From the NCBI RefSeq assembly GCF_000521215.1, contig NZ_KI928919.1, positions 47,464 through 111,463 on the forward strand: 64,000 nt of DNA, written 5' to 3'. The notes beneath the pieces are model-generated. The model searched no databases. It had not been told where the DNA came from and saw only the letters and a program-made list of their open reading frames with translations. The DNA is from Labrenzia sp. DG1229 (GTDB lineage: Bacteria > Pseudomonadota > Alphaproteobacteria > Rhizobiales > Stappiaceae). This document shows positions 44,280-52,694 of this stretch, in pieces (within the stretch, counting starts at the first letter, position 1; every line of letters begins with the position of its first letter). The translations under genes were made by a program, and so were the position numbers.

Positions 44280-44861
44280 ATGACACGCATACTGGTTCTC
44301 GATGGACATCCCGCGAACGGATCCTTCTGCAGTGCCCTGGCGGATGAATATTCGCAGGAAGCCGGAACAAAGGGACATGAGGTTCGTGTCCGGCATCTTT
44401 CAAAGCTGGACTTCAATCCTGACTATGGCACATCGGATTTCGACCATGGCCCGCAGCTGGAGCCGGACCTGCAGGCACTTTGGGAAGACATCACATGGTG
44501 CGAGCACATCGTGATCGTTCACCCCCTCTGGTGGGGCGGGCATCCCGCCAAGCTGAAGGGACTGTTTGACCGGGTGCTGCTTTCAGGAAAGGCGTTCAAG
44601 TATGTGAAGGGCAAAACCATTCCGGAAAAGCTCCTCAAGGGGCGCTCGGCCGAAGTACTTGTCACGGCTGATACCCCCGGATGGATCTTCAAGTGGATAT
44701 ACGGCGCCGGTATCAGGAAACAGACCGAAAAGCAGATCCTGGCTTTTTGCGGTTTCAAACCAAAGGGTTATCACGTTTTCTCGCCGATACATGGGTCGGA
44801 CGATGCAGACCGGACAAAAATGCTGTCCCGCGCAGGCCGTCTCGGCCGCAGGGCCGCCTGA
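44280..44861 (+). CDS. NAD(P)H:quinone reductase-like flavoprotein (NQO1/KefF type)
   Basis: 193 residues. Flavodoxin-like fold: ILVLDGHPANGSFCSALADEY binds FMN or FAD, and VIVHPLWWGGHPAKLKGLFDRVL is the NQO1/MdaB/KefF signature. Such enzymes reduce quinones by two electrons. ATG at 44280 is favoured over a frame opening at 44244 because GAGAG lies upstream and the flavin motif starts at once. It is under the divergent TetR regulator, so induction by quinones or other electrophiles is likely. Confidence 0.92.
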   Translation: MTRILVLDGHPANGSFCSALADEYSQEAGTKGHEVRVRHLSKLDFNPDYGTSDFDHGPQLEPDLQALWEDITWCEHIVIVHPLWWGGHPAKLKGLFDRVLLSGKAFKYVKGKTIPEKLLKGRSAEVLVTADTPGWIFKWIYGAGIRKQTEKQILAFCGFKPKGYHVFSPIHGSDDADRTKMLSRAGRLGRRAA

Positions 44862-44870
44862 CCGGCCGGA

Positions 44871-46355
44871 CTATTTCGTTGCCGTCGCTTTCTCTGCGGC
44901 GGCACCGGCCTCCTGGTGCTTCCTTATGTTGTGGAACACGACATAATACTGATAGATATTGCCAACATACTCGATCGGCTGCCGACCAATCTTTGCGGCG
45001 ACAATCCATTCCACATTGCCGAACCATTTATCAGGGTCATAGCCCTGTTTTTCTGCCTGTTTGCGCAACTCTTCAAAGCGGCTGGGTCCTGCGTTGTAAG
45101 CTGCAAGCGCAAAAAAGGTCTGGTCGGCCTGGTCACCGGCAAGGTCGGCGAAATACCGGTCTGCAATGTGACGCAGGTACTTCACGCCTGCGTGGACGTT
45201 CTTGTCGGTATCCGCCGCAATTCCCCTGATGTTGATGGGATCTCCTTCTGCCGTTGAAGGCTTGATCTGCATGAGACCGACCGCGCCGGCCCGGCTATGG
45301 GCCTTGGGGTCGAATTTGGATTCCTGGAAACTCTGTGCCGCGATCAACAGCCAGTCGAATTTATTTTCTTTTCCGTATCTCTCAAACAGTTCGGTGAATT
45401 TCTCCAGTTCGGCTTCGTAGCTCTCGTCTCGCATGTTCCCGAGGTAGTCGGCCTCCTGGAGGTACTTCTGGAAAATCAGATTGCCGAGCAGGGTTCCTTT
45501 CTTGACCGTCGCGGCAAATCCGTTGATTTCTTCAAGAAGCGCGGGAGCATCATTTCGTATCGCAATCGCAATTTCACCATCCGTGCGTATCGCAGCCCTG
45601 GGGTGGAGCTTGAGACCCTCCAGAACTTCCAGCCAGAGCTCCGCCTTGTGTTGGTCGACGATTGTCATTGGAACCGTGCCTGCGGCGACCATTTCCAAAA
45701 TGTCTTCATCTTCAAAACGGTCGTCGGCGAGCTCGATTTGTATGGTCTTTGTACCATCGCGGGCCCATTTCCGGTTCAGGGCTTCCAGGCTTTGATAGTA
45801 GGAAGCCGACTCTCGGACATATATCCTGCGCCCGGAAAGATCCGTTGGTGCGGTAAGTTCCGGCTCGCTGTCGAGTGTTACCGGAACTTCATGGACGTCT
45901 TTCAGAAGCGGTGTTGAAAAGCTGGCCAGTTTCCGGCGCTCCTCGGTAATCGTCAGGTTGCCGACCGCAATGTCGCCACGGCCATCGGCGAGATTCGAGA
46001 AGAGTTTTTCGCGCGGTGTCGGGATCAACACGATTTCGAAGTCTGCAACTTTCTTGCCGTGCAATTCATCGAGGTGCTTCCCGAGCTCCGTCATCAGGTC
46101 GACGGAGCTACCCCTTTGGACACCCTTGTCGATGAAAAACCCGCTTTTCGAAAACGGAATGAGCACCCGCAGGTAGCCGCGTTCGAGAATTGCTTCGAAG
46201 TCGCCGTTGAACCGTACGGTCAATGTTGCCTCGAGCGATTCAGCCAGTTGTGTGTCGTCAGCGAAAGCGCTTGCATTCACAAGGATGGCCGGCAAGATGA
46301 ACAGAAGTGCAAGTATATTCTGTGCGCGTGCCGCGATAATTCTTGAAAAAAGCAT
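44871..46355 (-). CDS. mltF: Membrane-bound lytic murein transglycosylase F (MltF-like)
   Basis: 494 residues. The signal peptide (about 32) is followed by an SBP_bac_3-type regulatory domain (about 55-290) with GYLRVLIPFSKSGFF and GDIAVGNLTITEERR. A C-terminal SLT catalytic domain (about 330-460) has SFQESKFDPKAHS, AVGLMQIKPSTA and ALAAYNAGPSR; the catalytic Glu is in QESKFD. It cleaves glycan strands with formation of 1,6-anhydromuramic acid. No lipobox is seen, so it may be periplasmic and not outer-membrane anchored. Converges on the quinone reductase gene. Confidence 0.93.
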   Translation of the reverse strand: MLFSRIIAARAQNILALLFILPAILVNASAFADDTQLAESLEATLTVRFNGDFEAILERGYLRVLIPFSKSGFFIDKGVQRGSSVDLMTELGKHLDELHGKKVADFEIVLIPTPREKLFSNLADGRGDIAVGNLTITEERRKLASFSTPLLKDVHEVPVTLDSEPELTAPTDLSGRRIYVRESASYYQSLEALNRKWARDGTKTIQIELADDRFEDEDILEMVAAGTVPMTIVDQHKAELWLEVLEGLKLHPRAAIRTDGEIAIAIRNDAPALLEEINGFAATVKKGTLLGNLIFQKYLQEADYLGNMRDESYEAELEKFTELFERYGKENKFDWLLIAAQSFQESKFDPKAHSRAGAVGLMQIKPSTAEGDPINIRGIAADTDKNVHAGVKYLRHIADRYFADLAGDQADQTFFALAAYNAGPSRFEELRKQAEKQGYDPDKWFGNVEWIVAAKIGRQPIEYVGNIYQYYVVFHNIRKHQEAGAAAEKATATK

Positions 46356-46452
46356 TGCCAGAAAACCCCGAAAACAAAAAATGCTTTGGGATGTTATGCG
46401 GGCTACCCGCTTTCTTTCAAGTGTGAATGTAGAGGGCTTTGTTTCCGTAGAG

Positions 46453-46968
46453 TTATTTTTTGAAAGTCAGGTCGACAGTACCGATCGTAAACCCTGCCTT
46501 CATGACCCTGGCGGTGTTCCGCACCGTTCTCCGGTCAATTTGTGTCAGGGTGTCGTCGAACTTCAGAAGAAGCGGGCCATTTTCCGTTTCCAGTTCCGCA
46601 ACATAGGAGAACCTTAGCGCGCCGTTCCCGTCGGTTCTCACATTGGACGGGGCGATCACATCGGCGCGTTGGCCGATGTAGCGTCCGTTGGCTACCTTTT
46701 GAAAGAACCAGGTCTTGGTATCTCTTTCGCCATCCTCGTAAACGAAGTCCTCGCGAAGACGAAGCGTGAACGTGCGCGCATTCCATGTGCCCTTGAGGTA
46801 AACGGTGAAGGGACGATAGACACCGGCGATCTTGCTTTCAAACACGCCTTTTCCAACCGTCTTGCCGCGGAAGAATTCCTCGAGCACAAGCTGCTCCGCC
46901 AGAGCGGGCGGCGCCGCGGACACAAGCAGGAAAAAGGAAAAAACGAGGGCATTTCGCAGCGATGTCAT
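46453..46968 (-). CDS. DUF3833-family exported protein
   Basis: 171 residues with a signal peptide ending near ALA-EQ. The lipocalin-like DUF3833 family is indicated by LEEFFRGKTVGKGVF, LREDFVYEDGERDTKTWFF and the closing VLKAGFTIGTVDLTF-like strand. Related proteins are usually lipoproteins, but no lipobox Cys is present here. It lies about 100 bases upstream of mltF on the same strand, perhaps co-transcribed. Function unknown. Confidence 0.85.
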   Translation of the reverse strand: MTSLRNALVFSFFLLVSAAPPALAEQLVLEEFFRGKTVGKGVFESKIAGVYRPFTVYLKGTWNARTFTLRLREDFVYEDGERDTKTWFFQKVANGRYIGQRADVIAPSNVRTDGNGALRFSYVAELETENGPLLLKFDDTLTQIDRRTVRNTARVMKAGFTIGTVDLTFKK

Positions 46969-47032
46969 CTAAGCAGGACCTTTGATCGTTCGACCTGCGC
47001 AGAATACGTTGCTTACCTTCGATCGGATTTAT

Positions 47033-48037
47033 TCAGGTGTCGAATTTCTGATGCCAGGTCGGCACCGGATCGCCTTCAGCGGGGGAGGCGTTGTAGATCC
47101 CCCTGGCGATTGCCCGCGCCAGACAGGATGCAGCAGCGGCACCCAGCCGGACCATGTCTTCCAACCCGCTCTCCAGACCGCGTTGACCAGTGGAAAGCGC
47201 AAATACAAGATCGCCATCCAGCGGAGTATGAGCAGGCCATAAAGCCCGGGCCAGTCCGTCATGAGCCATGACGGCAAGCCGTTTCGCTTCACCCTTGGTC
47301 AGAACGGCATCGGTTGCCACAGCCGCTATCGTCGTGTTCGCACCCGCTTTCAGGGCATCCAGCTTGGTGCGCACCTCAACCGCGTCCTGCGGGAACGGGT
47401 TTGCAAGTCCACGGCCGCCGAATTCCGCGCCGACTTCAAAGGGAGCGGCCCAGAAATGAGCGCTGTCGCCTATTGTGGCACGACCGAGCGCGTTGACCGC
47501 CACGATCGCTCCGACAGTGACACCGTTGTCGAGAACCTGTGAGGCAGATCCCAGGCCCCCCTTGAGATTTGCAGTGGTTGCACCAGTTCCCGCACCGATT
47601 GAGCCGAGAGCGAAATCATATGACATCGCGTCGAGCGCGGAGCGACCCAGGTCGCGATAGGGCGCCGCCTGACCCCAGCTCTTGTCGCCGCCGTTGAGCA
47701 GGTCGAACAAGATGGCTGTCGGCACGATGGGAACACGGACCGGTCCAACGGCAAAACCGTATCCCAACTCCGCCAGACGTCCCTGAACGCCGGCGCCGGC
47801 GTCAAGACCGAAAGCGGATCCGCCTGCCAGCACGATTGCATCGATTTTCTCGACCGTCTGCTCGGGCTCGAGCAACGCGATTTCACGCGTTCCGGGGGCT
47901 CCGCCATGAATGGCGACGGAGGCTACGGCCGGTTCCTCTGGTACGAGGACGGTAGCCCCGGACTTCAGCTCCGTGTCGGTCGCGTTGCCGACCTTCAGGC
48001 CTGGGACGTCAGTAATGAGATTGCGGGCACCTGGCAT
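47033..48037 (-). CDS. P1 family peptidase (DmpA/BapA-like)
   Basis: 334 residues. ITDVPGLKVGNATD opens the N-terminus, then AIVLAGGSAFGLDAGAGV and GSIGAGTGATTANLKGGLGSAS, the marks of the N-terminal-nucleophile S58 (DmpA) family that self-cleaves before a Ser/Thr and hydrolyses N-terminal amino acids or beta-amino-acyl peptides. The ATG at 48037 fits the family start; the longer frame lacks support. No signal peptide. The flavin reductase gene lies 50 bases upstream on the same strand. Confidence 0.9.
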   Translation of the reverse strand: MPGARNLITDVPGLKVGNATDTELKSGATVLVPEEPAVASVAIHGGAPGTREIALLEPEQTVEKIDAIVLAGGSAFGLDAGAGVQGRLAELGYGFAVGPVRVPIVPTAILFDLLNGGDKSWGQAAPYRDLGRSALDAMSYDFALGSIGAGTGATTANLKGGLGSASQVLDNGVTVGAIVAVNALGRATIGDSAHFWAAPFEVGAEFGGRGLANPFPQDAVEVRTKLDALKAGANTTIAAVATDAVLTKGEAKRLAVMAHDGLARALWPAHTPLDGDLVFALSTGQRGLESGLEDMVRLGAAAASCLARAIARGIYNASPAEGDPVPTWHQKFDT

Positions 48038-48087
48038 GAAGAATTGTTCCGGGAGTGAGAGGCAAGCGCAGTTTGGGCCGTCGCCGG

Positions 48088-48606
48088 TCAGGTGTCGAGG
48101 CTTTTGTAGCCGCGGCGAACATAAAGCAGCGATTTGCCCGGATCGGTCATGCGCAGGTCGACTACCGTACCGACAATGATCGAATGCGTTCCCATTTCGG
48201 AAACCGAGTAGATATCGCAATCGACACTGAGCCTTGCACTGTCCAGCGCCGGACAGCCGGTCGCCAGATTGGTCCATTCGCCCTTTACAAAGCGATCCGG
48301 TATCTCCAGATCGAATCGGCCGGCAAAGGTATCCGAGATTTCCTGATGGTCGTGGGTTAGGGTGTTCAGGCAGAAACAGCGGTTCTTCAGAACGGCACTG
48401 TGCATCCGGGTCTGCCTGTTGAGGCAGATCAGAATGCTTGCCGGATCGTCACTTACCGAGCAGGCTGCGGAAACAGTCGCACCTTGCCGTCCGCCGGGGC
48501 CATCCGTCGTTACCACGTGGACCGCGGCCGCGATGCGGCTCATGGCTTCCCGAAAGCTCGTTGTGTCGAGTGGCAGCCGGCTTGGTTCCGGGTCTTGCGT
48601 TGGCAT
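48088..48606 (-). CDS. Flavin reductase family protein (HpaC-like)
   Basis: 172 residues. FREAMSRIAAAVHVVTTDGPGGRQGATVSAACSVSDDPASILICLN is the FMN-binding flavin-reductase-like domain. It supplies reduced flavin to two-component monooxygenases, or acts as an NAD(P)H:flavin reductase. No monooxygenase gene is nearby, so the partner is unknown. ATG at 48606 after GGGAG is chosen over a frame opening at 48621. Likely in one transcript with the P1 peptidase. Confidence 0.9.
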   Translation of the reverse strand: MPTQDPEPSRLPLDTTSFREAMSRIAAAVHVVTTDGPGGRQGATVSAACSVSDDPASILICLNRQTRMHSAVLKNRCFCLNTLTHDHQEISDTFAGRFDLEIPDRFVKGEWTNLATGCPALDSARLSVDCDIYSVSEMGTHSIIVGTVVDLRMTDPGKSLLYVRRGYKSLDT

Positions 48607-48820
48607 AGGTTCTGCTCCCAAGGCAGGCTGCGGCTGAATCAGCTGGTTCTGAGTGTGTTGCCGGAGTTTAATCAGCCGGTCCTGCCGTGCCTAGGAAAAA
48701 CCGGCGGATAGTTTTGCGTGACACGTCTTTACCTTCACTTGACTTGTCTACCGTGGATTGAGATTTCCGACGTCCGGCGGTAGGGATGGACATGTGGTAT
48801 TCAACGTCCTGGAGAACCGG

Positions 48821-49924
48821 ATGACATTTCGTCAATTTGCGACCGGCGCACTTTTTCTTGCCGGTAGTGTTTATTCGGGCTCGGCATACCCTGATATCCC
48901 GATTGCAATTGCCGGTCCGATGGATGGACAATTCCGCGATCTTGGTGCGCAGATGCGGGCCGGCGCTGAACAGGCGGTGGCAGACATCAATGCCTCCGGC
49001 GGTGTCAATGGCGAACCGCTCGTCCTTGAAATCGCGGATGACGGCTGCGATGCCGACAAGGCTGTCGCGGTTGCCAACCAGCTCATCGGCAGGGGTGTCG
49101 TCTTCGTTGCCGGGCATTTCTGCTTCAATGCGTCCATCCCTGCCAGCGAAGTCTATGCGGACGCGGGGATCGTCCAGATATCGCCGGCAACCACGTTGCC
49201 GAAGTTTACAGACGAACGTCCCGGACCAGGTGTTTTCCGACTGGCGCCGAGGGACGATCGGCAAGCAGAAGTGGCCGGGCGTTTTCTTGTCGACAATTTT
49301 GGTGATGCCCGGATTGCCATCCTTCATGACAAGACCGCCTATGGCAAGGGACTGAGCGATGCGGTGAAAGCCACGATCAACAATCTAGGCAAATCCGAAA
49401 GTATTTCGCTCGGTTTCGATGCAGGGGAAAATGACTACCGTTATCTTGTTTCGCAGCTTGGTCTGGAAAATGTCGGCGTCGTTTTTCTCGGCGGCTACCA
49501 TCCGGAAGCCGGACTGATCAGGCTGGAGATGGTTCGGCAGGCTCTGGATGCTGTGCTGGTGTCCGGTGATGCGTTAATGGCGGACGAATTTATCGCGGTT
49601 GCCGGTGCTGCCGGAAACGGTACCCTGCTGACCTATCCGGTCGACCCGCGCGATATTCCCGGGACGGCAGCCGTCGTTGCAACCCTTGAAGAGGCCGGCA
49701 AACCGGCGGACCGGTATGCGCTGACGACCTATGCCGCTGTCCAGGCGTGGGCCCAGGCGGCAAACAGGGCAGGGGAAACGGGTTTTGATGCGATCGCTGA
49801 AACACTTTCCAACGACGTCTTCGACACGATCCTCGGAGAGGTGCGGTTTGACGAAAAAGGCGATAGCAACACACCTGGTTTCGTGATTTATGAATGGCGA
49901 AACGGCGCGCCCAGGGTGCGGTGA
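48821..49924 (+). CDS. Branched-chain amino acid-type ABC substrate-binding protein
   Basis: 367 residues with a signal peptide of about 22. Type I periplasmic binding fold of the LivK group: IAIAGPMDGQFRDLGAQMRAGAEQAVADINASGGVNGEPL, FVAGHFCFNASIPASEVYADAGI and AILHDKTAYGKGLSDAVK. A disulfide is likely between the two conserved Cys. ATG at 48821 follows GGAGA. No livH/M/G/F genes are present, so it is an orphan receptor that must use distant transport subunits or act in sensing. Confidence 0.9.
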   Translation: MTFRQFATGALFLAGSVYSGSAYPDIPIAIAGPMDGQFRDLGAQMRAGAEQAVADINASGGVNGEPLVLEIADDGCDADKAVAVANQLIGRGVVFVAGHFCFNASIPASEVYADAGIVQISPATTLPKFTDERPGPGVFRLAPRDDRQAEVAGRFLVDNFGDARIAILHDKTAYGKGLSDAVKATINNLGKSESISLGFDAGENDYRYLVSQLGLENVGVVFLGGYHPEAGLIRLEMVRQALDAVLVSGDALMADEFIAVAGAAGNGTLLTYPVDPRDIPGTAAVVATLEEAGKPADRYALTTYAAVQAWAQAANRAGETGFDAIAETLSNDVFDTILGEVRFDEKGDSNTPGFVIYEWRNGAPRVR

Positions 49925-49952
49925 CACAAATCGGGTCTGCATCGAACGGGTC

Positions 49953-49994
49953 GAACAAAGAGCGCGCAACCCCAGGCTTGCGCGCTCTTTGTTC
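49953..49994. terminator. Bidirectional terminator between convergent genes
   Basis: Perfect 17-bp arms (49953-49969 and 49978-49994) with an 8-base loop. The AT-rich stem base GAACAAAG/CTTTGTTC gives a short T stretch in both directions. It separates the binding-protein gene from yceI. Confidence 0.88.
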
Positions 49995-50013
49995 GGTAAA
50001 CGTGTGAAGCTTG

Positions 50014-50628
50014 TCAGCCGCGGCGTCCCGTGCCCTTGATCTTCAGGTTCACCTTGTCGGCATAAATCGGCAAACCGGCTTCCATACCGTAAAAGCTGCG
50101 GAAAAAACCGCCGGAGACTTCGAAACCGACGCGGCCGTTGCCTTTGGTTCCGGTGATCGTGACCTCGAGTTTGGTGCGTTTCGTCTTGCCGCGCAGGGAC
50201 AAGACACCTTCCACTTCGGCCGAGTTTTTCCCGGTAATGCGGATCCGGGTGCTCTGGAAACTGGCGACTGGATATTTTGCAACATTGAACATGGCCGAAC
50301 TTTTCAGGAAGCCCGTCACCTTGTCGTTGTTGGTCTGAACGCTTGACAGGTCGATGGTGACATTGACACGGCTTTTTTCCGGCCTGTTCTGATCAAGGAT
50401 CATCTTGCCGGACACTTTCTTGAAGGCGCCCTTCACTGAACGTCCACCAAGAACACGCACGGTAAACCCTGTGTCGATATTGGCCGGTGAGAGCGTGTAG
50501 GTTCCTGTAATCGGGCCCGCGCCGGCCGGTTGCATCGGAGCAACGAGCGCAACAACGAATGCGAGAACAGTCAAAATTCCGGGAAGGCGGCCCGCAAGAA
50601 TGGTGTTTGTGGAGCAAATGGACGGCAT
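50014..50628 (-). CDS. YceI family periplasmic protein
   Basis: 204 residues with a signal peptide of about 34. The lipocalin-like YceI domain binds isoprenoid or polyprenyl lipids: GTYTLSPANIDTGFTVRVLGGRSVKGAFKKVSG, SSAMFNVAKYPVASFQST and VEGVLSLRGKTKRTKLEVTI. ATG at 50628 after AAGGAA is chosen over 50652. Monocistronic, with a shared terminator at its 3' end. Confidence 0.92.
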   Translation of the reverse strand: MPSICSTNTILAGRLPGILTVLAFVVALVAPMQPAGAGPITGTYTLSPANIDTGFTVRVLGGRSVKGAFKKVSGKMILDQNRPEKSRVNVTIDLSSVQTNNDKVTGFLKSSAMFNVAKYPVASFQSTRIRITGKNSAEVEGVLSLRGKTKRTKLEVTITGTKGNGRVGFEVSGGFFRSFYGMEAGLPIYADKVNLKIKGTGRRG

Positions 50629-50803
50629 TTCTTGGTTCCTTTCAAGGATCACAGGGCAATCTGGCGTTTGGAAGCTCCGACGTCGGGCTCTTCAAGTCTT
50701 TGCTTCCTCGGCCATTGGCCTTGCGAATTTCGGCATTCCAGGCGCTGATGCCCAGTGACGTCCGTCACAAGCAATGCCCTGACCAACTTTCGTCTACGTA
50801 GCC

Positions 50804-50839
50804 TTCAAACACCTGGTTTGCGGATGCCGGGTGTTTGAA
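50804..50839. repeat. Inverted repeat in the yceI/L,D-transpeptidase intergenic region
   Basis: TTCAAACACC (50804-50813) and GGTGTTTGAA (50830-50839), perfect 10-bp arms, 16-base loop. No T run follows on either strand. It lies about 110 bases upstream of the transpeptidase start and 175 upstream of yceI, so a regulator site or a structured leader is possible. Confidence 0.5.
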
Positions 50840-50949
50840 CGGCACGTGAATACAGAGTGGCGCGTTAACCTTTCGGTAAGAAAATAGCGGCTTCGCAGTT
50901 CTTTCAAGGGAATGAACGCGATAAATTCCCTGAAAATTTGGGAAGTGTC

Positions 50950-51471
50950 ATGCGTCTATTCTTCTTCTACCGGCTTGCAGCGTTTCTTGTGTCTTTGTTT
51001 TTGCTGAACAGCTTTCAACTGTCCGCGGCTGCCGCCGAACTTGTCGGATTTTCCGACAACAGGTTCCGACCGGGCACAATCGTCATCAGAAATTCCGAAA
51101 AACGCCTCTACCTGGTGTTACGTGGCAAGCGTGCAATCCGTTATCGGGTCGCTGTCGGCAAACCCCGCAAGGCATGGACCGGACAGGCGCTCATCACCGC
51201 GAAATACATTGAGCCGGACTGGTCGCCGTCACCAGAAGTGCGCCGTGACTTTCCGCATCTGCCTGACGTGATCCGGGGCGGAGCGCAAAACAATCCAATG
51301 GGTGCCGCAGCGATGACGCTGTCGAACGGCAACTATGCCATTCACGGAACCAACAGACCCGGGTCGATCGGCCGGGCGGTTTCCTATGGCTGCATCCGCA
51401 TGGCAAACAACGACATTGAGGATTTGTTTCAAAGAGTGGGCGTCAGAACACCGGTGGTCGCGCTGCCTTAA
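50950..51471 (+). CDS. L,D-transpeptidase (YkuD domain)
   Basis: 173 residues with a signal peptide of about 29. The YkuD domain spans about 43-173. The catalytic motif is HGTN (His132) followed by SYGCIRM with nucleophile Cys148. It makes 3-3 peptidoglycan cross-links or attaches proteins to the wall. Start at the ATG after GGGAAG; a TTG at 50938 is less likely. Monocistronic. Confidence 0.94.
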   Translation: MRLFFFYRLAAFLVSLFLLNSFQLSAAAAELVGFSDNRFRPGTIVIRNSEKRLYLVLRGKRAIRYRVAVGKPRKAWTGQALITAKYIEPDWSPSPEVRRDFPHLPDVIRGGAQNNPMGAAAMTLSNGNYAIHGTNRPGSIGRAVSYGCIRMANNDIEDLFQRVGVRTPVVALP

Positions 51472-51736
51472 TATTTGCCAGGCTGTCGCAGGGACAGCTT
51501 GCCGCATTTAGTTTCGAAAGTTTGAAACTATCTTGTGCCCGGGTCCTCTCCGGCCCACAGAATGACCTCGCCGGTTTCAGTGCCCCAACGCGAAACCGGT
51601 GGGGTCTTTGCCGCGTGAACCCCCACCGTTACATCTTGCGACAAACTCACCTTCGATCCGGCACATCTTTGCGACAGTTGTACGGTAAAGTTTCGCTGCA
51701 TCCTAATTTGGGTTTTTGAACTTGCGGAGCAGGGCA

Positions 51737-52351
51737 GTGATTTTCAAAACCATACTGAATTCAAGGATTTTCCTTTGGACGCTGCTGGCGATCCCGTCCA
51801 TTCCGATGATCCTGGCGCTTGTCAACGGCGCGGTTTCCGAGGACGGGCGCCCGGCAACCGAATTTTTATTGCATCCGACCGGCGAGTTCGCAGCGCGATT
51901 CATGATCATTTCGATGGTCATTTCTCCGTTCCGCCTGATGTTTCCGAAAAACGGTTTCTGGTTCTGGATGGTTCGCCGCCGACGCTATTTCGGCGTTGCG
52001 GCATTTACCTATGCAGCCTTTCACACCGTGCTTTATCTCATCGACATGGGATCATTGCAGGCCGTCCTTGGCGAATTCCTCGCGTTCGGCATCTGGACCG
52101 GCTGGCTGGCCTTTTTCATTTTTGTCCCAATGGCAGTGACATCGAACGACGCTTCCGTGCGCAGGCTTGGCCGGTTCTGGAAGCCGTTGCAGCGCTTTGG
52201 TTACCTGGCTGCCGTGGCGACGCTTCTTCACTGGATGTTCGTGCACAACGAATTCGGTCCGGCCCTTGTGCACTTCGTGCCGCTGGCGCTGCTGGAAGCC
52301 TACCGGATCAGCCGGTCCTTCGGTTCCGGTTCAACTGCAGCCCCTGCCTGA
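51737..52351 (+). CDS. msrQ: MsrQ-like haem-binding membrane subunit
   Basis: 204 residues with six helices of the ferric-reductase-like (FRD/YedZ) fold. Candidate haem His residues are in AAFHTVLYLID and TLLHWMFVHNEFG. MsrQ normally passes electrons from the quinone pool to the periplasmic methionine sulfoxide reductase MsrP. The GTG start at 51737 is supported by GGAGCAGG; a TTG at 51716 is the alternative. No msrP is adjacent. Instead a small PepSY protein follows 30 bases later. Confidence 0.85.
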   Translation: MIFKTILNSRIFLWTLLAIPSIPMILALVNGAVSEDGRPATEFLLHPTGEFAARFMIISMVISPFRLMFPKNGFWFWMVRRRRYFGVAAFTYAAFHTVLYLIDMGSLQAVLGEFLAFGIWTGWLAFFIFVPMAVTSNDASVRRLGRFWKPLQRFGYLAAVATLLHWMFVHNEFGPALVHFVPLALLEAYRISRSFGSGSTAAPA

Positions 52352-52381
52352 GATGCATTTCCAATTTGAAAGGACGAAGTC

Positions 52382-52687
52382 ATGAACCTCACGCTTCACA
52401 CGGCCACTTCACTGCTGACCTGCATCTTCACATTTCCTGCTTGCGCAACCGGGATGTTCGAGTGCGAGGCGACGAACAAGTCGGCCTGGCTCACGGAGAC
52501 ACAAGTTACCGAGAAACTGACGTCCGACGGCTGGCAGGTCCGCAGGATGAAAGAGGACGGCGGCTGCTGGGAGGTCTATGGAACCACTCCGGAAGGACAG
52601 CGGGTCGAGGTCTATGTGCATCCCGTGTCGGGTGAAGTCCTGCTGATCAACCAGCGTGGCACAATTCTCTATCGAAAAGAGAGCTGA
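52382..52687 (+). CDS. Small exported PepSY-domain protein
   Basis: 101 residues with a signal peptide of about 22. LTETQVTEKLTSDGWQVRRMKEDGGCWEVYGTTPEGQRVEVYVHPVSGEVLL is a complete PepSY module (about 37-93), with two Cys that could pair. Such periplasmic PepSY proteins are often found with cytochrome-type membrane reductases. It follows msrQ after 30 bases with AAAGGACG upstream, so the two are probably co-transcribed. Converges on the VWA gene. Confidence 0.85.
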   Translation: MNLTLHTATSLLTCIFTFPACATGMFECEATNKSAWLTETQVTEKLTSDGWQVRRMKEDGGCWEVYGTTPEGQRVEVYVHPVSGEVLLINQRGTILYRKES

Positions 52688-52694
52688 AACCGGG

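Noticed and set aside
44871-46355. SBP_bac_3 N-terminal half of the MltF-like protein as an amino-acid transporter subunit
   Set aside because: The frame continues into a complete SLT transglycosylase domain; this two-domain order is the normal MltF architecture.
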